Assembly (NCBI GenBank): GCA_001438985.1
Contig: LIAZ01000018.1
Coordinates: 1 to 11,680 of the forward strand
DNA length: 11,680 nucleotides
Direction: 5' to 3'
Source: Acidimicrobium sp. BACL17 MAG-120823-bin42
Lineage (GTDB): Bacteria > Actinomycetota > Acidimicrobiia > Acidimicrobiales > Ilumatobacteraceae
The stretch's first letter is position 1. Each line of letters starts with the position of its first letter. Below the pieces are notes generated by a model, which did no database searches, was not told the DNA's origin, and was given only the letters and a program-made list of their open reading frames with translations. This document shows, piece by piece, positions 1 to 7,131 of this stretch. The position numbers and the translations under genes are program-made.

Positions 1-445
1 CTGCAGATGGTAACGATTGAGGCGGGCCGACAATTGACGCATGTGAACGGTGTGCAGCACCAAAAGCATCGCATACATACATGTCGATTCCCTCGATCAA
101 CTGTGTTACAAATGCGGGGTCGTTGCCCTCTTCACCCGAATTAAACCTCAGATTCTCAAGTAGTTCGACGCCAGGCGCAAGTTGAGCAAGCCGCTCACGT
201 ACCGGCAGCATGGAATACTTCGCACTGGGTGACCCTTTCGGACGACCAAGATGGCTGGCGCACACAACATCTGCTCCACGACTCGACAGATACTCAATCG
301 TCGGTAATGCCGCGCGAATTCGGAAGTCATCGGTGATCGCCCTCGCATCATCGGGTCCTTCCATTGGCACGTTGAAGTCCGTGCGAACGAGCACGCGCTT
401 ACCTGCTACGTCGCCAAGATCTTCTAACGATGGAACCCGAGACAT
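1..445 (-). CDS. pgk: Phosphoglycerate kinase, N-terminal part (3' end outside window)
   Basis: The gene encodes cytosolic phosphoglycerate kinase, which transfers the acyl phosphate of 1,3-bisphosphoglycerate to ADP in glycolysis. Only the first 148 codons are here; the rest, including the nucleotide-binding C-terminal domain, runs off the left edge. The N-terminal substrate domain is unmistakable: VLVRTDFNVP (residues 18-27, with Asp23 and Asn25), DDFRIRAALPTI (39-50, Arg42), SHLGRPKG (64-71), LLENLRFNSGEE (95-106) and DAFGAAHRSHASIVGPP (126-142, Arg133). Position 41 is Phe where a small or polar residue is more usual; I would not read function into it. The ATG lies 9 bases after the gap stop, with no Shine-Dalgarno sequence in the spacer, so it is probably cotranscribed and translationally coupled with gap, the preceding glycolytic step. 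Identity is near certain. Confidence 0.97.
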   Translation of the reverse strand, partial: MSRVPSLEDLGDVAGKRVLVRTDFNVPMEGPDDARAITDDFRIRAALPTIEYLSSRGADVVCASHLGRPKGSPSAKYSMLPVRERLAQLAPGVELLENLRFNSGEEGNDPAFVTQLIEGIDMYVCDAFGAAHRSHASIVGPPQSLPSA

Positions 446-454
446 TAAACGTAG

Positions 455-1468
455 TTACTTCGAAGCACCAATGTGCTTGATGAGATCAACGAGGCGATTT
501 GAATAACCCCACTCGTTGTCATACCAACCAAGGACTTTGACAAGATTGCCCATAGCCATGGTGAGATCGCTATCGAAAACACATGAGTGCGGATTAGTGA
601 CTACGTCGCTTGAAACGATTGGCGCATCTGTGTACTCAAGTACACCTTTCAGCGGACCATCAGCAGCCTTTTTGAATGCGGCATTGATTTCGTCCTTCGA
701 AGGGCTTGAATTTAACACTGCTACGAAGTCCGTAATTGATCCCGTGGGAACAGGTACGCGCAACGATGTGCCATCCAACTTCCCCTTCATGGATTCAAGA
801 ACCAGGCTTGTAGCACGAGCTGCACCTGTGCCAGTTGGAATGATGTTGATCGCTGCGCCACGGGCGCGGCGCAAGTCGCTATGTGGTCCATCAACAAGTT
901 GCTGATCGCCTGTGTAAGCGTGAATAGTCGTCATCAGCCCCTTATCAACACCAAAGGCATCGTCGAGCACTTTAACCATGGGTACGAAGCAGTTGGTGGT
1001 GCAACTCGCGTTTGATACGACTTTGTGCTTGCTGCGGTCAAAGTCCTGATGATTGACGCCGTACACGAATGTCGCATCAGCTCCCGCCGAAGGAGCGGAA
1101 ACAATCACGATTGGAGCACCCGCTTCGAGATGGGCGGCTGCTTTATCTCGATCGGTGAAGAAGCCTGTTGATTCAATGACTACGTCGACGCCAAGGGACG
1201 CCCATGGCAGATCCTTTGGGTCACGATGTTGGAGAACTTTCAGCAACTTGCCATCGATGTTGATTCCATCGTCAACTGGAAAAATGTCGTTAGGCAAAAT
1301 GCCGAGTACGGAGTCGTATTTCAACAAATGAGCCATTGTTTTGATATTGCCAAGGTCATTAACCGCAACGATCTCGATTGGGGCTTGTGCAGCCTGCACC
1401 GCACGAAAGAAATTACGACCGATACGACCGAAACCGTTGATACCTACACGAATTGGAGTGTTTGCCAT
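455..1468 (-). CDS. gap: Glyceraldehyde-3-phosphate dehydrogenase, type I
   Basis: This 337-residue protein is of normal length for the phosphorylating, NAD-linked glycolytic enzyme that oxidises glyceraldehyde-3-phosphate to 1,3-bisphosphoglycerate. The Rossmann motif INGFGRIGRN is at residues 10-19, NDLGN at 37-41 follows the second strand, and the active-site ASCTTNC places the catalytic cysteine at residue 156. The C-terminal WYDNEWGYSNR signature is intact. The reading frame stays open upstream to a possible start at 1603, but that 45-residue extension overlaps rapZ, has no family similarity and lies before the canonical MANTPIRVGINGFG start, so I chose the ATG at 1468. The gene begins 26 bases after the rapZ stop and is followed by pgk 9 bases after its own stop. 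No Shine-Dalgarno sequence is visible; an extended -10-like box (1477-1485) and an inverted repeat (1467-1498) lie at its start. Confidence 0.98.
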   Translation of the reverse strand: MANTPIRVGINGFGRIGRNFFRAVQAAQAPIEIVAVNDLGNIKTMAHLLKYDSVLGILPNDIFPVDDGINIDGKLLKVLQHRDPKDLPWASLGVDVVIESTGFFTDRDKAAAHLEAGAPIVIVSAPSAGADATFVYGVNHQDFDRSKHKVVSNASCTTNCFVPMVKVLDDAFGVDKGLMTTIHAYTGDQQLVDGPHSDLRRARGAAINIIPTGTGAARATSLVLESMKGKLDGTSLRVPVPTGSITDFVAVLNSSPSKDEINAAFKKAADGPLKGVLEYTDAPIVSSDVVTNPHSCVFDSDLTMAMGNLVKVLGWYDNEWGYSNRLVDLIKHIGASK

Positions 1469-1498
1469 AGACGCCGAGATTAGCAACCACGCGTCTAT
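1467..1498 (-). repeat. 8-bp inverted repeat framing the rapZ stop and gap start
   Basis: On the minus strand ATAGACGC (1498-1491) and its exact reverse complement GCGTCTAT (1474-1467) are separated by 16 bases. The first arm contains the rapZ TAG stop and the second contains the first two bases of the gap ATG. In RNA it could form a hairpin that partly hides the gap start unless ribosomes finishing rapZ open it. The repeat is directly visible; the regulatory role is inference, and an 8-base stem with a 16-base loop is only moderately stable. Confidence 0.45.
1477..1485 (-). promoter_or_regulatory. Possible extended -10 box for gap (leaderless)
   Basis: The minus strand reads TGCTAATCT, matching the extended -10 pattern TGnTANNNT, with 8 bases between it and the gap ATG. 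That spacing would place transcription initiation at or near the A of the ATG, as in leaderless actinobacterial mRNAs. I see no convincing -35 hexamer about 17 bases upstream. The box sits in the loop of the inverted repeat at 1467-1498. Functional assignment is inference. Confidence 0.35.
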
Positions 1499-2346
1499 CG
1501 GGCGATATCTCGGTGAATCACCCGCGGGTGGTGCCCTAATTGGATGAACTTTCGACCTAGCTCCTCCGCAATCGCTACAGATCGGTGCCTTCCGCCCGTG
1601 CACCCAATTGCAACCGTTAGGTAGCTCTTGCCTTCGGCCCGATACGCCGGAATGAGCATCCCAAACAGCGCATCAATCTTGTCCACAAACTCAATCGCGA
1701 GAGGCTGTTGAAGCACAAATTCTGACACCGGTTGGTCCAAGCCACTCAGTGGCCGCAGTGCTTCATCCCAATGGGGATTGGGAAGGAAGCGCACGTCAAA
1801 TACCAAGTCAACATCAAGAGGTATGCCGTGCTTGTAGCCAAATGATTCAACGGTCAACTGCATCACATCTTTGCCGCCAACTTGAGCAAAGAGATCGTGA
1901 ATCTGAGATTTCAGTTGGTGAACATTTAATGACGAAGTGTCGATGACCAGATCAGCTGACCCTTTGACCAGCTCGAGCATCGAGCGTTCTTTGTGAATTG
2001 CCTCTTCAACGCTGATTGTGGCGCTACTCAATGGATGCTTACGCCGTGTAGCTCCGTAACGCTTGACCAACTCAGATGTTGATGCATCAAGATACAAAAT
2101 CCGCACCCGATGCCCCGCCTCGCGTAAATTGGCAACAACATCAATTGCGTTCGTTTGATTGGACGGGGTTCCAAGCACAAGGGCCAACTGCAGATCATCT
2201 GCTCCATTTTCTGCAAGTTCAACAACCTTGTCGACAAGAGTTATCGGCATGTTGTCCACCACGAACCAACCTAAATCTTCGAGGTCGTCTGCGGCCTGCG
2301 AACGTCCAGCACCAGACAACCCCACGATCAGCAAAATGTCGGCCAC
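1495..2346 (-). CDS. rapZ: RapZ/YvcJ family nucleotide-binding regulator
   Basis: This 283-residue protein matches the RapZ (YvcJ) family over its full length. The N-terminal P-loop is GLSGAGRS (residues 9-16), followed by LEDLGWFVVDNMP (22-34) and RYGATRRKHPL (97-106 region). The C-terminal RNA- or metabolite-binding domain carries FDVRFLPNPHW (183-193) and GCTGGRHRSVAIAEELG (248-264). In E. coli RapZ is an RNA adaptor controlling glmS mRNA through small RNAs and also binds nucleotide; in actinobacteria its role is poorly defined, so the biochemical role here is only inferred. The P-loop has Arg where the classical Lys would be, a variant I recall from other actinobacterial members. The start is a GTG 9 bases after the uvrC stop with no Shine-Dalgarno sequence. 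The expected neighbours yvcK and whiA are absent; gap follows directly. Confidence 0.95.
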   Translation of the reverse strand: MADILLIVGLSGAGRSQAADDLEDLGWFVVDNMPITLVDKVVELAENGADDLQLALVLGTPSNQTNAIDVVANLREAGHRVRILYLDASTSELVKRYGATRRKHPLSSATISVEEAIHKERSMLELVKGSADLVIDTSSLNVHQLKSQIHDLFAQVGGKDVMQLTVESFGYKHGIPLDVDLVFDVRFLPNPHWDEALRPLSGLDQPVSEFVLQQPLAIEFVDKIDALFGMLIPAYRAEGKSYLTVAIGCTGGRHRSVAIAEELGRKFIQLGHHPRVIHRDIAR

Positions 2347-2352
2347 GTGAAA

Positions 2353-2358
2353 AGGTTA
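2353..2358 (-). promoter_or_regulatory. Possible -10 box for rapZ (leaderless)
   Basis: The minus strand reads TAACCT, fitting the TANNNT -10 pattern, with 6 bases between it and the rapZ GTG. Its first three bases are the uvrC TAA stop, so part of the match is forced by the stop codon. No -35 element is evident. Weak support on its own; listed because three other genes in the window show the same arrangement. Confidence 0.22.
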
Positions 2359-4215
2359 TCCGTGTAGGTGTGTGAAGATGTCGCGGGCGACAGTATCTGG
2401 CAGCCAGCCAAGCGACAGCAAATTGTCGAGTGAAGCCTTCTTCACTGCTGCAACGGATCCGAAATGTGCAACCAGTTTCTTCTTTCGAGCCTCACCCAAA
2501 CCTTGGATCCCATCAAGGGTTCCCTTCGTCATCCGCTTGCCTCGCAATTCGCGATGGAACGAATTAGCAAATCTATGGGCTTCGTCCCGAATCACTTGCA
2601 ACATGAATAGCGCGTCACTGCCGCGAGGAACATCAACTGCTTCTGGCCTATTGGGTATGAACACTTCCTCAAGACGCTTTGCCAGAGAAGCAACCGGAAT
2701 CTCATGTTCCAGCCCCAGCTCGCTAATCACTTCCATCGCAACACCAAGCTGTCCCTTGCCACCATCAACCAAGATGAGTTGTGGCGGATAGGCGAACTTT
2801 CCGGGTTTTTCACCGCGTTGCTCTATTGGCAAGTCACGTTCCGCAACGTATGCCGAAAGTCTGCGCGTGAGCACTTCCTTCATAGCGGCATAATCATCGT
2901 TTCCTGGTACATCTTTAATTTTGAATTTGCGATATTCACGTTTCATCGGCAGGCCGTCTTCTAGCACCACCATGCTGCCTACATAATCCGTGCCCTGAAG
3001 GTGCGCCATGTCGTAACATTCAATACGCAGTGGTGCTTCCGGCAGATTGAGTAAATCCTGCAATTCAGTAAGTGCACGGCTTCGGCTGTTGTGATCCGAT
3101 GCACGTTTCATCCGATGGCGGGCGAATTCATCGGTTGCATTTTTTACGACTGTTGCGAGCAACTCTCGTTTGTCACCCCGAGTCGGAACGCGTATTTCAA
3201 CTTTGGTGCCCCGTTCACTCGCAAGCCATTCTTCCATTGCATTCAGGCTCTCTGGAGCCTGCGAAACCAACACTTCTTTAGGAACGCCCAAAGGTGGCGC
3301 ATCACCATAAATACTTTCAAGGATGCGATCCATCAATTGACCTGAACTCACATCTTCTACCTTGTCGAGAATGAAACCATTACGACCCATCACACGTCCG
3401 CGACGAACATAGAACACTTGTACAGATGCCTCGAACTCATCGTCGGCTATACCAATGACATCGATATTCTCGGATTGATCGCCAACCATTTGCTGCCGTT
3501 CGAGTGCTTTATGAATATGTGTCAGACGATCTCTGAACACCGCTGCACGCTCGAAGTCCTGCCGACTTGAGGCTTGCTTCATTTCTAATTCGATCTTGTC
3601 AACTATTTCATCGGAGTCACCATTGAGAAAACGCTGCAGATCATTTACATATTGTGAGTACAGACCCGCCTCAACGTTGCCGACACACGGACCACTGCAT
3701 TTTTCGATATGGAACAGCAAACATGGGCGACCAAGTCTGTTGTGCTGCTTGAACACTCCGTTTGAGCACGTACGCACCGGAAACGTGCGCAGCACCAACT
3801 CCAATGTGTCCCGAATCACCCACGCATTCACATATGGACCAAAGTATTTGGTTCCCTTGCGACGCCTGCCTCGCATCACCATCGCACGAGGCCACTCCTC
3901 ATCAAGGGTGATCGCAAGAAACGGGTAACTCTTATCGTCACGCAGTCGAATGTTGAAACGTGGTCGATGCTCCTTAATCAGGTTGTATTCAAGAATGAGT
4001 GCTTCAACTTCGTTACGCACCTCGATCCATTCCACGCTCGCTGCAACTGACATCATCTTTGCGGTTCGGGGATGAAGCGAATGTGGTTCAGCAAAATAAC
4101 TACCTACGCGCGAGCGCAAATTGATTGCCTTGCCGACGTAAATAACTCCGCCCTGCTCATCCTTGAATTGATATGACCCCGGTGTGTCAGGGATAGGAAT
4201 CGAGGGTCGCTGCAC
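2356..4215 (-). CDS. uvrC: UvrABC system protein C (excinuclease subunit C)
   Basis: UvrC joins the UvrB-DNA pre-incision complex and makes both cuts of nucleotide excision repair. The 619-residue protein is full length with domains in the usual order. The GIY-YIG nuclease (about 10-90) makes the 3' cut and shows Tyr15, YVGKA (26-30), Arg34 and Glu76. Four conserved cysteines (150, 165, 173, 177) match the cluster reported to hold an iron-sulfur centre in UvrC. A UVR motif (about 205-240) binds UvrB. The RNase H-like domain makes the 5' cut and shows IECYDM (398-403, Asp402), LVDGGKGQ (482-489, Asp484) and RDEAHRF (543-549, His547). Tandem helix-hairpin-helix motifs (about 565-615) bind DNA. 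It starts at a GTG only 3 bases after the uvrA stop, implying translational coupling; no Shine-Dalgarno sequence is obvious. The wording throughout is actinobacterial. Confidence 0.98.
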   Translation of the reverse strand: MQRPSIPIPDTPGSYQFKDEQGGVIYVGKAINLRSRVGSYFAEPHSLHPRTAKMMSVAASVEWIEVRNEVEALILEYNLIKEHRPRFNIRLRDDKSYPFLAITLDEEWPRAMVMRGRRRKGTKYFGPYVNAWVIRDTLELVLRTFPVRTCSNGVFKQHNRLGRPCLLFHIEKCSGPCVGNVEAGLYSQYVNDLQRFLNGDSDEIVDKIELEMKQASSRQDFERAAVFRDRLTHIHKALERQQMVGDQSENIDVIGIADDEFEASVQVFYVRRGRVMGRNGFILDKVEDVSSGQLMDRILESIYGDAPPLGVPKEVLVSQAPESLNAMEEWLASERGTKVEIRVPTRGDKRELLATVVKNATDEFARHRMKRASDHNSRSRALTELQDLLNLPEAPLRIECYDMAHLQGTDYVGSMVVLEDGLPMKREYRKFKIKDVPGNDDYAAMKEVLTRRLSAYVAERDLPIEQRGEKPGKFAYPPQLILVDGGKGQLGVAMEVISELGLEHEIPVASLAKRLEEVFIPNRPEAVDVPRGSDALFMLQVIRDEAHRFANSFHRELRGKRMTKGTLDGIQGLGEARKKKLVAHFGSVAAVKKASLDNLLSLGWLPDTVARDIFTHLHG

Positions 4216-4218
4216 TGC

Positions 4219-7101
4219 CTACGGCTTCTTTTTCAACAACGGGCCGAGGAACTTGCCGGTGTAACTGGCCTTCACCTTTGCGACTTCTTCAGGCGTTCCC
4301 TCGGCAATGATTCGGCCACCGCCATCGCCGCCTTCAGGACCCATATCAATTATCCAGTCAGCAGTCTTGATTACGTCCAAGTTGTGTTCGATCACCAAGA
4401 CCGTATTGCCTGACTCCACCAGACGACCAAGCACCGTCAGCAACCTACGAACGTCCTCGAAATGTAAGCCAGTAGTTGGTTCGTCGAGTAAGTAAATGGT
4501 CCGACCAGTGCTGCGCTTTGCAAGCTCAGCCGCAAGCTTCACGCGTTGCGCTTCGCCACCAGAAAGAGTTGGTGCTGACTGTCCCAAACGCACATACCCG
4601 AGTCCAACGTCGAGAAGTGTTTGCATGTGTCGACCAATACGGGGTTGGTTCGCAAAGAAGTCAACCGCTTCAGAGATCGGCATATCGAGTATCTGAGAAA
4701 TATTCTTGCCCTTAAATAAAATGTCTAATGTGTCGCGGTTGTAGCGCTCCCCCTTACATACATCGCAGGGAACATACACGTCTGGCAAGAACACCATTTC
4801 GATCTTGATGGTTCCGTCACCGGAACAAGCCTCACACCTTCCACCTGGAACGTTAAAACTGAATCGTCCAGGTTGATAACCACGCACTTTTGCTTCGGGT
4901 GTAGTTGCAAACAGTTTGCGTATGTCATCGAATACGCCCGTATACGTTGCAGGATTAGAACGTGGGGTCCTACCAATCGGAGATTGATCCATGTCGATCA
5001 CTTTGTCCAGATGTTGCACACCATCAACAGCGGTGTGTTTTCCTGGCGCATCCTTGGATTTATAAATCTTCTGCATGAGAGACGGCAACAGAATGTCGCG
5101 AATCAATGTGCTCTTACCACTACCTGATACACCGGTGACCGCAACAAATAATCCCAAAGGAATCTTCACAGTCAGGTTCTGCAGGTTGTGTTCGCGTGCT
5201 CCACGAATCGTGAGCCAATCCTTTTTCGGTACCCGCCTTTCTGCAGGAACTGGCACGAACTTCTTACCGCTCAGGTACTGGCCGGTGATCGACTTCCCGA
5301 CTTTTTCGATTCCAGCAACCTCGCCGCTGTACACGACCTCACCACCGTGCTCGCCTGCTCCTGGCCCAATATCAACGATCCAATCGGAAGCACGAATCGT
5401 GTCCTCATCGTGCTCAACGACCATCACGGTGTTGCCGAGATCGCGAAGACGAACCAGTGTCTCAATAAGTCGGTGATTATCGCGTTGGTGCAAACCGATA
5501 CTTGGTTCGTCAAGAACGTACAACGTGCCAACAAGTCCCGAACCGATTTGGCTCGCAAGTCGAATGCGCTGGGCTTCTCCACCGGCCAGTGTTGCCGCAG
5601 CACGTGACAATGTGAGGTAATCAAGCCCTACCGAAAGCAGGAATCCAAGTCGGGCATTAATTTCCTTCGTTATGCGCTCCGCGATCAACTTGTCGCGATC
5701 TCCTAGTTTGAGGCCCTTCAAGAACTCCGCGGATTTACCGATAGACAGATCGCAGATTTCGCTCAAACTCTTGTCATTAACTTTTACAGCGAGCGACGAG
5801 GGCTTAAGTCGCTGACCTTTGCAGGCTTTGCACGGTGCCTCACGCATGTAACTCTCAAACTGCTCGCGCGAATACTCACCCTCTGCGCTTTCATGCCGAC
5901 GTTTAATCCACGGAACAACACCTTCATAAGACGTGCTGTATTCCCGCGAACGCCCGTAACGGTTCTTGTACTTCACCATGAGCGCATCACCTGCTCCATG
6001 CATGATGATGTTTTTGTTCTTATCGGAAAGCTTCTCCCATTTCTGATTGAGCGGAATGGAGTATTCCTCTGCTACAGCCTCAAGCATGCGCTGGAAATAC
6101 TGAGTGTGCGCCGAACGCCATGGTGCAATAGCACCTTGCAAAATGGACAACTCGGGGTCAGGAACAACAAGTTCCTCTTCCACTTCATATCGAGTTCCTA
6201 AACCAAGGCATGTCTCACACGCACCAAACGGAGAGTTAAACGAGAAATTGCGGGGAGCCAACTCATCAAAACTTGCACTGCATTTCGGACATGCCATGTG
6301 CTGGCTGAAGGTGATGACTTCTCCTTGCTCATCAGTCTTGCCACTCATTATCTCGATTCCGGCAACACCGTCAGCGAGTTTTAGTGCTGTCTCAAGGCTG
6401 TCGGTGAGACGTCGATTGATTCCCGCCTTCTGCACCAGACGGTCAACGATGATGTCAATGCTGTGATTTTCATATCGAGCGAGTTTGTCGCCCTTTTTTA
6501 AGAATTCGGAAATATCAACTACCTGATCATCGATTCGCGCTCGCGAGTATCCCTGCCCAAGTAGTTCTCCAAGTAGGTTCTCATATTCACCTTTTCGTCC
6601 ACGTACGACGGGAGCCAATACCTGAAATCGTGTACCGGCTGGTAATTCAAGGACGCGATCGACAATCTGCTGTGGCGTTTGTCGTTGCAAAGCAATGCCA
6701 TCTTTCGGGCAATGCTGCACGCCGATACGCGCCCACAGCAACCGTAAATAATCGTAGATCTCTGTGATTGTGCCAACTGTTGATCGGGGATTTTTTGAAG
6801 CGGTTTTTTGGTCAATGGAGATTGCTGGGGACAGTCCTTCTATGACATCGACATCTGGCTTATCCATCTGGCCAAGAAACTGTCGCGCATATGCACTCAG
6901 CGATTCAACATAGCGACGCTGGCCTTCGGCATAGATGGTGTCAAACGCCAGACTGCTCTTACCGCTACCCGAAAGTCCCGTGAGTACGATCAACTTGTCA
7001 CGAGGAACTTCAACATTGATGTTCTTGAGATTGTGCTCCCGCGCACCACGAACAGAGATCACTCCAGCGGAGTATGTTTGCTTCTTCTTTGCTGGAGGCA
7101 T
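4219..7101 (-). CDS. uvrA: UvrABC system protein A (excinuclease ATPase subunit)
   Basis: UvrA is the dimeric ABC-type ATPase that scans DNA for bulky lesions and loads UvrB. The 960-residue protein is full length with two ABC modules. Module I has Walker A GLSGSGKSS (42-50), signature LAGGEAQ (505-511) and Walker B LYVLDEP (527-533). Module II has Walker A GVSGSGKST (657-665), signature LSGGEAQ (846-852) and Walker B IYLLDEP (869-875). Zinc ligands are visible as CPKC/CETC (Cys271, 274, 295, 298), CKAC (424-427) and CEAC/CDVC (Cys756, 759, 779, 782). The signature of module I has Ala where most family members have Ser. The ATG is 21 bases after the uvrB stop and the start sequence MPPAKKKQTYSAGVISVRGAREHNL is typical in length. 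No Shine-Dalgarno sequence is seen; a TANNNT box lies 7 bases upstream. uvrC follows 3 bases later. Confidence 0.98.
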   Translation of the reverse strand: MPPAKKKQTYSAGVISVRGAREHNLKNINVEVPRDKLIVLTGLSGSGKSSLAFDTIYAEGQRRYVESLSAYARQFLGQMDKPDVDVIEGLSPAISIDQKTASKNPRSTVGTITEIYDYLRLLWARIGVQHCPKDGIALQRQTPQQIVDRVLELPAGTRFQVLAPVVRGRKGEYENLLGELLGQGYSRARIDDQVVDISEFLKKGDKLARYENHSIDIIVDRLVQKAGINRRLTDSLETALKLADGVAGIEIMSGKTDEQGEVITFSQHMACPKCSASFDELAPRNFSFNSPFGACETCLGLGTRYEVEEELVVPDPELSILQGAIAPWRSAHTQYFQRMLEAVAEEYSIPLNQKWEKLSDKNKNIIMHGAGDALMVKYKNRYGRSREYSTSYEGVVPWIKRRHESAEGEYSREQFESYMREAPCKACKGQRLKPSSLAVKVNDKSLSEICDLSIGKSAEFLKGLKLGDRDKLIAERITKEINARLGFLLSVGLDYLTLSRAAATLAGGEAQRIRLASQIGSGLVGTLYVLDEPSIGLHQRDNHRLIETLVRLRDLGNTVMVVEHDEDTIRASDWIVDIGPGAGEHGGEVVYSGEVAGIEKVGKSITGQYLSGKKFVPVPAERRVPKKDWLTIRGAREHNLQNLTVKIPLGLFVAVTGVSGSGKSTLIRDILLPSLMQKIYKSKDAPGKHTAVDGVQHLDKVIDMDQSPIGRTPRSNPATYTGVFDDIRKLFATTPEAKVRGYQPGRFSFNVPGGRCEACSGDGTIKIEMVFLPDVYVPCDVCKGERYNRDTLDILFKGKNISQILDMPISEAVDFFANQPRIGRHMQTLLDVGLGYVRLGQSAPTLSGGEAQRVKLAAELAKRSTGRTIYLLDEPTTGLHFEDVRRLLTVLGRLVESGNTVLVIEHNLDVIKTADWIIDMGPEGGDGGGRIIAEGTPEEVAKVKASYTGKFLGPLLKKKP

Positions 7102-7108
7102 GCTTAGC

Positions 7109-7114
7109 AGACTA
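7109..7114 (-). promoter_or_regulatory. Possible -10 box for uvrA (leaderless)
   Basis: The minus strand reads TAGTCT, fitting TANNNT, with 7 bases between it and the uvrA ATG. It lies in the second copy of the 11-base tandem duplication at 7110-7131; the first copy reads TAGTCG there and does not fit. No -35 hexamer or LexA-type GAAC-n4-GTTC box was seen by eye near it. Weak evidence. Confidence 0.25.
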
Positions 7115-7131
7115 CTTAACGACTACTTAGC
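7110..7131 (-). repeat. 11-bp tandem duplication at the uvrB-uvrA junction
   Basis: On the minus strand GCTAAGTAGTC (7131-7121) is followed immediately by GTTAAGTAGTC (7120-7110), two adjacent copies differing at one base. The first copy holds the last sense codons and TAG stop of uvrB; the second makes up half of the 21-base spacer before uvrA. It looks like a recent replication-slippage duplication that widened the spacer from about 10 to 21 bases. Confidence 0.6.

Noticed and set aside
1..6. Window begins with CTGCAG, a PstI recognition site
   Set aside because: It lies inside the pgk coding sequence where the codons fit the family; a single six-base site says nothing about cloning or rearrangement.
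1469..1603. N-terminal extension of the gap reading frame (45 extra codons)
   Set aside because: It overlaps the conserved C-terminal end of rapZ, shows no dehydrogenase similarity, and the canonical GAPDH N-terminus begins at the ATG at 1468.
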